Below, one piece after another: positions 55,089 to 63,702 of a stretch of 64,000 nt of DNA; position 1 is the stretch's first letter, and every line of letters begins with the position of its first letter. The translations under genes and the position numbers were made by a program. This stretch comes from Thermolongibacillus altinsuensis (GTDB lineage: Bacteria > Bacillota > Bacilli > Bacillales > Anoxybacillaceae), in contig NZ_SLUL01000001.1 in assembly GCF_004341205.1 (NCBI RefSeq), forward strand, positions 62,001 to 126,000, in the 5' to 3' direction. The notes beneath the pieces were generated by a model that was not told the origin of the DNA, did not search any database, and was given only the letters and a program-made list of their open reading frames with translations.

Positions 55089-56663
55089 TTACAATTCCAA
55101 TTTTTTGACCGTGTCGATATCGCTCACTTGTTCAAGCTTTTCAAGCAATTCTTCCTCGAGCGGCTTGTCGAGAGAAAGCATCATGATCGCTTTTCCGCCT
55201 GCTTCTTGGCGTCCCACTTGCATCGTGGCGATGTTGACTTGATGATCGCCTAAAATTTGACCGACTTTGCCAATCATACCCGGTTTGTCGAGATGTTGAA
55301 TGTACAATAGATGGCCTTCTGGAGCAAAATCAATCGCAAAGCCGTTAAAATGAACGATGCGATCGCCGTAATGAGCGATATGGGTTCCTTTAATGGTAAA
55401 GGTTTGCGTTTCTCCGTATACCGTTAATGTGATGCTGTTGTTGTAATCGTTCCCGTTGGCTGAAAACTTTTCGCTAAAGGCGATGCCGCGTTCTTTCGCA
55501 ATCATTGCTGCATTCACTTCGTTAACAGTGGAGGCGACGCGCGGTTTTAAAAAGCCGGCAAGCAAGCTGCGCGTAATAAACGTTGTTTCTAAATCTGCGA
55601 CAGAACCACAATACGTTACCGCAATTTCATGGACAGGCTCGGTCATATATTGAGAAGCAAGCGAGCCCATTTTGCGGGCAAGCGTATAGAATGCTTGAAT
55701 TTTTTCGTATACGTCTTTTGATAATGTCGGCAAGTTGATGGATGATGTAACCGGTTTGCCTTCAAGGAAATGCAACACTTCTTCGGCAACTTGAGTTGCG
55801 ACGTTTAACTGCGCTTCCACGGTTGATGCGCCTAGATGCGGTGTAACGATGACGTTGTCAAACGAAAGCAGCGGATGATCCCCAGGCGGTTCTTGCTCAA
55901 AAACGTCTAAGGCAACGCCGGCAACATGTCCGTTTTCTAAAAACGGAATGAGCGCTTGTTCGTCAATGATGCCGCCGCGCGCGCAGTTGATGAGATAGAC
56001 TCCTTTTTTCGTTTTTGCTAAATTTTTCGGTCCGAGCAATCCTTTCGTTTCTTTTGTTAGCGGCGTATGTACGGTAATGATGTCAGATGCGGCAAGCAAT
56101 TCGTCGAGCGAACAAGCATCCACGCCGATTTTTTCCGCACGTGCTTTCGTTAAAAATGGATCATATACGTGAACATGCATTCCAAAGGCGCGTGCGCGTT
56201 TGGCGACTTCAGAGCCGATTCTTCCAAATCCAATAATTCCTAAATGTTTGCCGAAAAGTTCGACACCAACAAAGGCGGAACGATTCCATTCGCGTGATTT
56301 GACGGAAATGTGCGCTTGTGGAATGCGACGCACTAATGACGCCATCATCGCAAATGTATGTTCCGCCGTCGAAATCGTATTGCCGTTTGGCGCGTTAATC
56401 ACAACAACTCCATGTTTGGTTGCTGCTTCGACGTCAATGTTATCGACACCGACACCCGCGCGGCCGATAATTTTTAGCTTTGGCATTTTCTCAAGCAACT
56501 CTTCCGTTACTTTTGTGGCGCTGCGGACGAGTAAGGCGTCAAACTGATCAAGCTCATCGGCCACTTCGCTTACCTTTTTTTGAACGACTTCGATGTCTTT
56601 TGCGGCAAGAAGCGGAGCAAGACCTTCCTCGCTGATCGCGTCAGAAACTAAAATCCGAAACAC
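55089..56663 (-). CDS. serA: D-3-phosphoglycerate dehydrogenase
   Basis: First step of serine synthesis. 524 residues: N-terminal catalytic and NAD-binding domains with GFGRIGSEVAKRA (Rossmann), INCARGGIIDEQAL and TPHLGAST (active-site His), then an intervening domain and a C-terminal ACT domain (IQHLDKPGMIGKVGQILGDHQVNIATMQV, cited only in part) for serine feedback. AAGGAGCGAATATTCGTG precedes the start at 56663. A minus-strand promoter candidate lies at 56707-56735. Confidence 0.96.
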   Translation of the reverse strand: MFRILVSDAISEEGLAPLLAAKDIEVVQKKVSEVADELDQFDALLVRSATKVTEELLEKMPKLKIIGRAGVGVDNIDVEAATKHGVVVINAPNGNTISTAEHTFAMMASLVRRIPQAHISVKSREWNRSAFVGVELFGKHLGIIGFGRIGSEVAKRARAFGMHVHVYDPFLTKARAEKIGVDACSLDELLAASDIITVHTPLTKETKGLLGPKNLAKTKKGVYLINCARGGIIDEQALIPFLENGHVAGVALDVFEQEPPGDHPLLSFDNVIVTPHLGASTVEAQLNVATQVAEEVLHFLEGKPVTSSINLPTLSKDVYEKIQAFYTLARKMGSLASQYMTEPVHEIAVTYCGSVADLETTFITRSLLAGFLKPRVASTVNEVNAAMIAKERGIAFSEKFSANGNDYNNSITLTVYGETQTFTIKGTHIAHYGDRIVHFNGFAIDFAPEGHLLYIQHLDKPGMIGKVGQILGDHQVNIATMQVGRQEAGGKAIMMLSLDKPLEEELLEKLEQVSDIDTVKKLEL

Positions 56664-56706
56664 GAATATTCGCTCCTTTCATGATAGAAAATTTTAAATT
56701 TCTGAT

Positions 56707-56735
56707 AATTTAACATACTCGCCAAAACGTGTCAA
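56707..56735 (-). promoter_or_regulatory. Candidate sigma-A promoter of serA
   Basis: Minus strand TTGACA and TAAATT with a 17-base spacer, 43 bases before the serA start. No T-box or riboswitch-like leader is seen. Confidence 0.65.
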
Positions 56736-56805
56736 TGAATTGCAGAAAGGTCATACAAATGAAAGCGTTTTTATTTAAAATGTTCGGAAAAAAGACAAAT
56801 TTAAT

Positions 56806-56835
56806 AAAAAAAGCTGGCGGATAGCCAGCTTTTTT
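56806..56835 (-). terminator. ppa terminator
   Basis: AAAAAAGCTGGC / GCCAGCTTTTTT perfect stem just past the ppa stop (56838). Confidence 0.88.
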
Positions 56836-56837
56836 CG

Positions 56838-57338
56838 TTATCTTTTCTGCTCATTATAGCGCGCGATGCACTCGTCAATGAGTTTTGCTGCGGCTTCTGG
56901 GCCTTCCCAAGTGCCGATTTCTGTTTTCTTGCCTTCTAAGTCTTTATAGCGTTCAAAGAAGTGTGCAATTTCTTTTAGTTTATGTTGTGGAAGATCTTCG
57001 ATGCTGCGTACATCGTCAAAGCGAGGATCGTCAACTGGCACGCCGATGAGTTTTGCGTCTTCTTCGCCGCTATCAACCATTTTTAAGTAACCGATCACGC
57101 GTGTGTCAATGACGCAACCTGGGAATGTTGGATTTGTGACGATGACTAAAATGTCAAGCGGGTCACCATCTAATGCGAGTGTATTTTCTAAATAGCCGTA
57201 CTCTGCTGGATAAAACATCGGTGAATACAAGACGCGATCGAGTTTGAAGACGCCGCGTTCTTTATCGAATTCGTATTTGTTTTGGCTGCCTGTAGGGATT
57301 TCAATAAATGCTTCCACTACTTTGTTTTCAAACGCCAT
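56838..57338 (-). CDS. ppa: Inorganic pyrophosphatase, class I
   Basis: Hydrolyses pyrophosphate to two phosphates. 166 residues with the class I signature DGDPLDILV, EIPTGSQNKYEFDKERG and DVRSIEDLP. B. subtilis uses the unrelated class II (PpaC); this relative has the class I type. AAGGAGGAAAATGG precedes ATG 57338. Confidence 0.95.
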   Translation of the reverse strand: MAFENKVVEAFIEIPTGSQNKYEFDKERGVFKLDRVLYSPMFYPAEYGYLENTLALDGDPLDILVIVTNPTFPGCVIDTRVIGYLKMVDSGEEDAKLIGVPVDDPRFDDVRSIEDLPQHKLKEIAHFFERYKDLEGKKTEIGTWEGPEAAAKLIDECIARYNEQKR

Positions 57339-57373
57339 TCCATTTTCCTCCTTTTTCTTATGTATACCTTTTT

Positions 57374-57402
57374 ATTATAGTAGATTGGACAAAGAGTGAC
57401 AA
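57374..57402 (-). promoter_or_regulatory. sigma-A promoter of ppa
   Basis: Minus strand TTGTCA and TATAAT with a 17-base spacer, 36 bases before the start. Confidence 0.75.
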
Positions 57403-57409
57403 TCGTTTC

Positions 57410-57452
57410 GAAAAAACAAAAAGGCAAGCTCGTTGCCGAGTTTGCCCTTTCC
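57410..57452 (-). terminator. fer terminator
   Basis: GGCAAGCTCG / CGAGTTTGCC hairpin; on the minus strand it is followed by TTTTTGTTTTTT. The ferredoxin stop is at 57458. Confidence 0.8.
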
Positions 57453-57457
57453 AAATC

Positions 57458-57775
<318 letters not shown>

Positions 57776-57926
57776 TCATAGCATTATAATAAATCTCTTC
57801 GTCAAACTTTTCAATAAAAAAGTCCAATGAAAATGTTTATCAACGCCTCTTTCCGTTTAGTTTTTCCTCACGTTTCTCTTCGTAATCTGTTAAAATGAAG
57901 GATGAAATGGAGTGAAAGGATGAATG

Positions 57927-58970
57927 ATGCCTTCGTATTTAGCCAAAGTGGTTTTATTTTGTTTAAGCCGATTGAACGGAGAACGTTCGCTTGCAGCCAT
58001 TTATCATCTGTTAAATGGAAAAAAATCGGCACAGACGTTGCAAGATAGCAAATGGTATCATCTCGATTTTTTATTCGGAACGTTAGCGGTGCAAAAGAGC
58101 GAGATTTTGCATATAGCGAATAGGTTGGAACATGAGCGATTGATTGAACGCATCGATAATGATACATATAAGGTGACGGAAAAAGGGGAAGCGGCGCTTG
58201 CGCAATTTTCTTTTCCAGCTTATTTAAATGGGCTTCGTTATGTGAATGAAACAGAAGCTTTTTGGCGGCGGCTTTCATTGCTTGTACAAACCATTTCGAA
58301 TCTCGTGCATGAAACGACGTTTGAGCCGATTCAGCGCGATGAAGAAACGCTTTTATTTGTCAAGCGATGGCTGCTTTCGCGGCGAAATGCAGCCGCGCTT
58401 GCGCAGTCGCTGTATGAAGAGCTGCATCGTTTATTGTCGCGTTTGGATGAAAAAGAAGCGAACGTGTTCGTTTGGCGTTTGACAAGTTATGAGCGAATCG
58501 GTTTGACGAATGAGCAAGTGGCGCTTGTTTTGCAGGAAGATCCAGCCTATACGCAGCTGCTCTTTCAGCATGTGCTCCATTTTTTTCTCAAAACGACGGA
58601 AAAAGAATCGCACCGTTTTCCGCTTCTTTTTTCGCTGCGCGCTGATTTGTATGAAACCATTCCGCTGACAAGTTCAACGAAAAAAACGTATGAACTGTTG
58701 CAGCAAGGAAGAACGCTTGATGAAATTGCGCGCATTCGCCGCTTAAAGCGAAGCACGATTGAAGATCATATCGTTGAAATTGCCGCCAATATCCCTCATT
58801 TTTCGATCGCTCCGTTTTTGTCTGAGGAAAAGCGTCAGCAAATTATGAGGGTGGCAGAGAAGTTGCGAACAAAGAAGCTGAGAATGATTAAAGAAGCGCT
58901 TGAAGATGTTTCTTATTTTCAAATTCGGTTAGCGCTTGCAAAGCGAGGAGATGGGGATGGAGATCGTTAG
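57927..58970 (+). CDS. ypbB: YpbB-like helix-turn-helix protein
   Basis: 347 residues, helical and cytosolic, with a C-terminal segment resembling a helicase/RNase D C-terminal-type HTH (TYELLQQGRTLDEIARIRRLKRSTIEDHIVEIA; landmarks only). Function unknown; always next to the RecQ-type gene in bacilli and probably its partner. ATG 57927 or 57924 after AAAGGATG. Overlaps the helicase gene start by 14 bases. Confidence 0.88.
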   Translation: MPSYLAKVVLFCLSRLNGERSLAAIYHLLNGKKSAQTLQDSKWYHLDFLFGTLAVQKSEILHIANRLEHERLIERIDNDTYKVTEKGEAALAQFSFPAYLNGLRYVNETEAFWRRLSLLVQTISNLVHETTFEPIQRDEETLLFVKRWLLSRRNAAALAQSLYEELHRLLSRLDEKEANVFVWRLTSYERIGLTNEQVALVLQEDPAYTQLLFQHVLHFFLKTTEKESHRFPLLFSLRADLYETIPLTSSTKKTYELLQQGRTLDEIARIRRLKRSTIEDHIVEIAANIPHFSIAPFLSEEKRQQIMRVAEKLRTKKLRMIKEALEDVSYFQIRLALAKRGDGDGDR

Positions 58971-60414
58971 TGTATTGAAAGAAAAATTCGGCTACGACTC
59001 GTTCCGGACGGGACAGCGTGAAATTATTGAAGATGTGTTAAATGGTTTTGATTGCGTTGCGATGCTTCCAACAGGCGGGGGGAAATCGCTTTGTTATCAG
59101 CTTCCGGGATATGTGCTTGAAGGAAGCGTGCTCATCATTTCGCCGCTCGTTTCGCTCATGGAAGATCAAGTGCAGCAGCTGCGCAATTTTGGCGAAAAAC
59201 GGGTCATTGCGCTCAACAGTTTTTTGCCGCATGCCGAAAAGCAGGAAGTGTTGCGCCGTTTAGCTCATTATCGGTTTATTTACGCATCGCCGGAAATCTT
59301 ACAGTCGCCATCGCTTCTTTCCGCTTTGCAAACGGTGCCCATTTCATTATTTGTCGTCGATGAAGCGCATTGCATTTCGCAATGGGGACACGATTTTCGC
59401 CCCGATTTTTTAAAGCTTGGCCGTCTTCGTAAACAGCTTGGTTCTCCTCCTTGTTTGGCGCTGACGGCAACGGCGACTCGCGAAGTGATCGACGATATTG
59501 TGGCGACGTTGGAACTGACAAATGTGAAAAAGCATCTTTACTCGATTGATCGCCCAAATATTGCTTTATGCGTTGAACATGTGGCTACGTTAGAAGAAAA
59601 AATCGAACGATTGATACATATTGTAGATGCCGTTAAGAAACCGGGAATTGTGTACGTATCGAGCCGGCAATGGGCGGAGAAATTGGCTGAATGTTTGCGT
59701 GAGCGCGGGCATCGAACCGCTTTTTATCACGGTGGAATGGAAGCGGAACAACGCCTGCTCATTCAACAGCAATTTGTTTATGATCAACTCGATGTCATTT
59801 GTTGTACGAATGCGTTTGGCATGGGAGTAAACAAGCCGAATGTGCGCTTTGTCATTCATTTTCATTTACCCGCTCAGCCAGAGGCGTATTGGCAAGAAGT
59901 CGGACGAGCTGGGCGCGACGGAAAGGAAAGCATCGCCATTTTGCTTTATGCGCCGGGCGACGAGCAAATCGCAAAAACGATGATCGAAGCAGAGTTTCCT
60001 TCATTGGAACAAATCGTTTACGCGATTCAATCGATCAAACATGGAAACGAGCATATCGGGTTGACGGAAGTGCAAGAACGGCTTATTTTTTATTGGTTAG
60101 AGCAAATAGAAGAAGCGGATTCTATCGAAGCGATCGCTAAGCAAATGCATGCACATGTAGAGAAGCGGCGACGCATGAAAGAAGCAAAGCTTTCCTTTAT
60201 GTTGCGATGGATGATGGAAGAGCGTTGTCGTCGCCAAGCGCTTCTTGCTTATTTTCATGAGTCGTTACCGCATCGGCATGAGCGATGTTGTGATCGCTGT
60301 TCATTAGAATTGGCAGTTTATGAAGAAAAAAATGAACGAATGTCCTCTATTCCGCTTAAAGCGTGGCAAGAGGAACTTCGACGCATGTTTTTAGCAAAGG
60401 TGGGGAAACGATGA
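58957..60414 (+). CDS. recS: RecQ-family ATP-dependent DNA helicase, short RecS type
   Basis: Unwinds DNA in repair. 485 residues with Walker A LPTGGGKS (37-44), D135-E-A-H138, ALTATAT, VYVSSR, and QEVGRAGRDGK. A zinc-binding CCDRC follows near residue 450. No HRDC domain, so it is the short type found next to ypbB. ATG 58957 follows GAGGAG; the frame is open to 58936. ypbD overlaps its end by 4 bases. Confidence 0.92.
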   Translation: MEIVSVLKEKFGYDSFRTGQREIIEDVLNGFDCVAMLPTGGGKSLCYQLPGYVLEGSVLIISPLVSLMEDQVQQLRNFGEKRVIALNSFLPHAEKQEVLRRLAHYRFIYASPEILQSPSLLSALQTVPISLFVVDEAHCISQWGHDFRPDFLKLGRLRKQLGSPPCLALTATATREVIDDIVATLELTNVKKHLYSIDRPNIALCVEHVATLEEKIERLIHIVDAVKKPGIVYVSSRQWAEKLAECLRERGHRTAFYHGGMEAEQRLLIQQQFVYDQLDVICCTNAFGMGVNKPNVRFVIHFHLPAQPEAYWQEVGRAGRDGKESIAILLYAPGDEQIAKTMIEAEFPSLEQIVYAIQSIKHGNEHIGLTEVQERLIFYWLEQIEEADSIEAIAKQMHAHVEKRRRMKEAKLSFMLRWMMEERCRRQALLAYFHESLPHRHERCCDRCSLELAVYEEKNERMSSIPLKAWQEELRRMFLAKVGKR

Positions 60415-61016
60415 TCAAGCAACAGCTTGATGCGGTCAAAATGATGAGCGATCGCGAGCTTCTTTATCATTTGTATGCGACGCAAGCAATTTTGTTAGGC
60501 TTGGCGATTGTCATTGGTAGCTTTCTCTTTACTTGGTCTTCTTTCCAAGCAATTTGGCAGTGGGATGTAAGAGAAATACTGTGGTATGGCGGCGGATGTG
60601 CACTCGTTGTGCTAGCGGTTGATTTTCTCATCATGCGCTATGCGCCTGAACATTGGTATGATGACGGCGGAATAAATGAGAAGCTATTTCGGACTCGTTC
60701 CGTTCCTCATATTTTCGTTTTAACGGCACTTATCGCGTTTTGTGAAGAATTGCTATTTCGCGGCGTCATTCAAACGCATGCAGGATTAGTGGTGGCAAGC
60801 ACCATTTTCGCGTTATTGCACATTCGTTATTTACAAAAACGGTTGTTATTTTTAGCGGTCGTTAGTTTAAGTTTTTGGATTGGTTGGGTGTATGAATGGA
60901 CGAGCAATTTATGGGTGACGATTTTCGCGCACTTTCTTATTGATTTTGTTTTGGCGCTGAAAATTCGTTACGATTATGTTCGGTCGGCTGAGGTGATGAG
61001 TGATGAATCGTCGTGA
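60411..61016 (+). CDS. ypbD: CPBP-family intramembrane protease YpbD
   Basis: 201 residues, six or so helices, with the CPBP (Abi/CAAX) motifs EELLFRG, ALLHIRY and FAHFLIDF. Substrate unknown. AAAGGTGGGGAAACG precedes ATG 60411; the frame is open back to 60363 inside the helicase gene. ypbE starts before its end. Confidence 0.9.
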   Translation: MIKQQLDAVKMMSDRELLYHLYATQAILLGLAIVIGSFLFTWSSFQAIWQWDVREILWYGGGCALVVLAVDFLIMRYAPEHWYDDGGINEKLFRTRSVPHIFVLTALIAFCEELLFRGVIQTHAGLVVASTIFALLHIRYLQKRLLFLAVVSLSFWIGWVYEWTSNLWVTIFAHFLIDFVLALKIRYDYVRSAEVMSDESS

Positions 61017-61581
61017 ACATGTAGATCAAGCAGAACAGTTGCGAAAGCAAATGGAAGGAATCGACATAGACAAGCAAGGGGACGATCGTCGAGAAGAAGA
61101 GATGGCGTTACCGCCGCGAAGCGAAGTGCATAAAAAGAAGAAAACAAAGTGGAAGATTAAACATCCGCTTGTGCGTTTGTTAGCGTTATTTTTCATTTTA
61201 CTTCCGATTTCTATTTTAAGTATTTATTATTTGTCTGACAAGCGCCCTGCTCAAATTGTGACGATCGATCGAAGCGGTAGCTATGAAACGGTCGATATTG
61301 AGAAAAAAAGGACGGAAGAAACGAAAACGACGCCTTCGTTGCCATCGGGTGAACAGAATGAAAACAAAAGTGAAGACATTGGCGAAAATGCGGATGAGCC
61401 TGTGGAGCCATCGTTTATTTATCATACCGTTCAAGAAAACGAAACATTGTATAGCATCGCGATGAAATATTATGAAAACACAAAAGGGATGGATTTAATT
61501 AAAGAATGGAACAATTTAAAAAGCGCAAAGCTGCATAAAGGACAAGTGTTAAAAATCCCGATCATCGACGGGGAAAAATAA
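61003..61581 (+). CDS. ypbE: LysM-domain membrane protein YpbE
   Basis: 192 residues: charged cytoplasmic part (1-48), one membrane helix (about 53-75), a charged linker, then a LysM domain (about 145-190, YHTVQENETLYSIAMKYY) that binds peptidoglycan outside the cell. GAGGTGAT precedes ATG 61003. Overlaps ypbD by 14 bases and ends at a terminator. Confidence 0.9.
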   Translation: MNRREHVDQAEQLRKQMEGIDIDKQGDDRREEEMALPPRSEVHKKKKTKWKIKHPLVRLLALFFILLPISILSIYYLSDKRPAQIVTIDRSGSYETVDIEKKRTEETKTTPSLPSGEQNENKSEDIGENADEPVEPSFIYHTVQENETLYSIAMKYYENTKGMDLIKEWNNLKSAKLHKGQVLKIPIIDGEK

Positions 61582-61610
61582 AAACTGGCGATTTTTCGCC
61601 AGTTTTTTGT
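61581..61610 (+). terminator. ypbE terminator
   Basis: AAAACTGGCGA / TCGCCAGTTTT perfect stem with TTTT loop and T-run. Confidence 0.9.
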
Positions 61611-61661
61611 TCTAAACGATAAAGCTTGGACATAGTGTTGGAATAAAGAAAATCGGCAGAG

Positions 61662-62111
61662 GTGGTTACGATTTTTCCGATTGAGATCGATGAAGTAACG
61701 AAGCAAATGCTGTTGCATTTAATTGAACGAAAGAAGGAATGGGACGAGCTTGAGACAAAGCAGAAATGGATGAAGTGGTGCGCAATATTGGTGTTTGTTG
61801 CATTTGCCTCTTATTTGTACGTTGCCATTATTCGTCCAAGTCAAGGGACGATCGATCGAATGATCTCCTTATTTTTGGATAACTCCTTTCATCTTTATAT
61901 GTTGATGTTCGTGTTTTCTATTTATTGGGGTTCGTCGTTTTACAAAAAGAAATGTGAAAAAGCGGAGCAAGAATTTCATGCGCTCCGCTGCGAAATGATT
62001 CAAAAAAGTGCTGATTTATTTCGAACGGAAGACGCTTGGAACGCACGTCATCTCCTTTTTGCTTGGATGAAGAACGAACATGATATTAATTTATATTATG
62101 AAAATAAGTAG
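61662..62111 (+). CDS. ypbF: YpbF-like membrane protein (DUF2663)
   Basis: 149 residues with two membrane helices (about 38-56 and 79-92) and a charged C-terminus. Position between ypbE and the cotJ genes matches B. subtilis. The start is unsure: GTG 61662 directly overlaps its own Shine-Dalgarno AGAGGTGG; the next ATG (61707) would give 134 residues; ATT 61671 has ideal spacing. Function unknown. Confidence 0.82.
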   Translation: MVTIFPIEIDEVTKQMLLHLIERKKEWDELETKQKWMKWCAILVFVAFASYLYVAIIRPSQGTIDRMISLFLDNSFHLYMLMFVFSIYWGSSFYKKKCEKAEQEFHALRCEMIQKSADLFRTEDAWNARHLLFAWMKNEHDINLYYENK

Positions 62112-62112
62112 T

Positions 62113-62682
62113 TTAGAAGATTTTCTTCTGATCGCGTTCTTCTTTTAATAATTCCACTGCTTCACGGAAACGTTGGGCATGAATAATTTCTCGTTCGCGT
62201 AAGAAGCGCAAACCGTCGTTTAAATCTGGATCGTCGCTCATATTAATAATCCATTGATAAGTGGCTCTCGCTTTTTCTTCTGCGGCAATATCTTCGTATA
62301 AATCAGCAATCGGATCTCCTTTTGCTTGAATGTAGGTCGCTGTCCACGGAGAGCCTGCAGCATTATGGTAAAATAGCGCTGGACCGTGGTTTACATAATG
62401 CTCACCTAATCCCGCTTCTTTTAATTGTTCAGGCGTTGCATCTTTTGTTAATTTGTAAACCATGGTCGCAATCATTTCTAAATGCGCAAATTCTTCTGTG
62501 CCGATATCGGTTAATAGACCAACCACTTTATCAGGAATGGTGTAACGTTGGTTTAAATAACGGAGAGCTGCTGCTAGTTCTCCATCTGCCCCGCCATATT
62601 GTTCAATTAAATATTTGGCTAGTTTCGGATTACAACTGCTGACCCGCACAGGATATTGCAGCTTTTTTTCATAAATCCACAT
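62113..62682 (-). CDS. cotJC: Spore coat protein CotJC, manganese-catalase-like
   Basis: 189 residues, ferritin-like with metal ligand helices (EEFAHLEMI, AEEKARATYQWI, REIIHAQRF), homologous to Mn catalase; in B. subtilis a coat component made under sigma E. ATG 62682 follows AAAGGAG; an in-frame start at 62742 lies inside cotJB. Its stop and the ypbF stop face each other within 2 bases. Confidence 0.93.
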   Translation of the reverse strand: MWIYEKKLQYPVRVSSCNPKLAKYLIEQYGGADGELAAALRYLNQRYTIPDKVVGLLTDIGTEEFAHLEMIATMVYKLTKDATPEQLKEAGLGEHYVNHGPALFYHNAAGSPWTATYIQAKGDPIADLYEDIAAEEKARATYQWIINMSDDPDLNDGLRFLREREIIHAQRFREAVELLKEERDQKKIF

Positions 62683-62702
62683 CGGATAAGCTCCTTTCGG
62701 TT

Positions 62703-62963
62703 TTAAACTTGCCACGGCCAAGGGGTTTTTGACCAATCCCAAGGATAATGGGAGTAGCTATTTCCATATTGTTGAAGTGGGCCGAATTGCGTTTCATATT
62801 GTTTTTTTAATTTTTTTCGTTCTTGCGCTAACTCATTAAACTGTTGAATGGCTTCGTAATCGTGTGGATGCGTGTCTAAATATAAGGTTAAATCAATAAG
62901 AACAAAATCGATGGCTTGGAGCTGATGAAGGAGATCGTAATATTCTTTAGGCATTTGCTTCAT
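62703..62963 (-). CDS. cotJB: Spore coat protein CotJB
   Basis: 86-residue helical protein with a Trp/Pro-rich tail (HYPWDWSKTPWPWQV), typical of CotJB; needed for CotJC assembly. ATG 62963 overlaps the cotJA end; an internal ATG at 62954 is also possible. The ribosome site AAAGGAATG lies about 12 bases upstream of the former. Confidence 0.9.
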   Translation of the reverse strand: MKQMPKEYYDLLHQLQAIDFVLIDLTLYLDTHPHDYEAIQQFNELAQERKKLKKQYETQFGPLQQYGNSYSHYPWDWSKTPWPWQV

Positions 62964-63190
62964 GTGCGTTCATTCCTTTTCATTTGTTCGTACGGGCCGC
63001 AGTACGGATCATAAAAAATTTTCCACGTTGTCCCTTTTCTTAATGCCTCGTATGGAGCGTATTGCGGCAAACGCGGCGGCTGAAACCCGATGTAAAGATT
63101 TGGTGCGGTTACATATGTTTTTGGGGTTAGCGGTGGACAAGGATCGAAAGGGCTTCTATACGGTTGGTATGTTTTTCGTGTTGTAAACAT
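62960..63190 (-). CDS. cotJA: Spore coat protein CotJA
   Basis: 76 residues, Tyr/Pro-rich (RKTYQPYRSPFDPCPPLTPKTY, LPQYAPYEALRKGTTW), typical of CotJA. First gene of cotJABC. ATG 63190 follows GGGAGGA; the frame is open to 63208. No convincing sigma-E promoter could be picked out upstream. Confidence 0.9.
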   Translation of the reverse strand: MFTTRKTYQPYRSPFDPCPPLTPKTYVTAPNLYIGFQPPRLPQYAPYEALRKGTTWKIFYDPYCGPYEQMKRNERT

Positions 63191-63268
63191 AAAAAAATCC
63201 TCCCTCAAAGATTGTCAATGGATGTATATGAATTCGCTCATGTCCTCATTCCTTTTTTGCGAATGATT

Positions 63269-63310
63269 CCTCCTCTTTCTTTCATACGTTGAAAAAGAGG
63301 AGGTTTTTTT
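63269..63310 (+). promoter_or_regulatory. Hairpin that hides the ribosome site of the next gene
   Basis: CCTCCTCTTT (63269-63278) pairs perfectly with AAAGAGGAGG (63294-63303), followed by seven T and the ATG at 63311. The stem contains the only Shine-Dalgarno (GGAGG). It looks like an intrinsic terminator and at the same time would block the ribosome site. Confidence 0.6.
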
Positions 63311-63694
63311 ATGTTGCGACTCTTTTTTTGTCTCATTGTCGGCTTTGTTTCAGGATATTTGATGATTGCATGGACACCGTTAACGGTACCGTTTGTATTC
63401 GGAACGTTTATCACGGAACTCATTTTTAATCCGCTTAAAACCTTTTTGGCGCTTGTTTGTTTTTTGATCGGCTTTGTGGCGAATGCATTGTTAATTCGTT
63501 CGGCTATTCGGCAAACCATTTGTTTGTGGAAGAGAAAAGGAGTACGGATCGGCGAACTGGTTTTCTCTTATAGCGCGTTTGCAAGTTTTTATGCTTTATC
63601 GACGATGAATGCAGAAAAAACGTTTGTTTTTTTTCTCTTTTCGTTCATCTATGGTATGATGACGATGGACATTTTTATTGAAAGAAAGCGGTAG
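63311..63694 (+). CDS. Small membrane protein, 127 residues
   Basis: About four hydrophobic helices (roughly 2-22, 43-60, 82-95 and 103-120) with short charged loops. Not recognised. ATG 63311 is preceded by GGAGG and seven T; the Shine-Dalgarno is part of a hairpin. ypbG starts 8 bases after the stop, so they may be co-transcribed. Confidence 0.75.
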   Translation: MLRLFFCLIVGFVSGYLMIAWTPLTVPFVFGTFITELIFNPLKTFLALVCFLIGFVANALLIRSAIRQTICLWKRKGVRIGELVFSYSAFASFYALSTMNAEKTFVFFLFSFIYGMMTMDIFIERKR

Positions 63695-63702
63695 GAGGAA
63701 TT

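Noticed and set aside
63191-63260. sigma-E promoter for cotJABC
   Set aside because: TCATATA-like sequences occur but no -10 at correct spacing; not supported.
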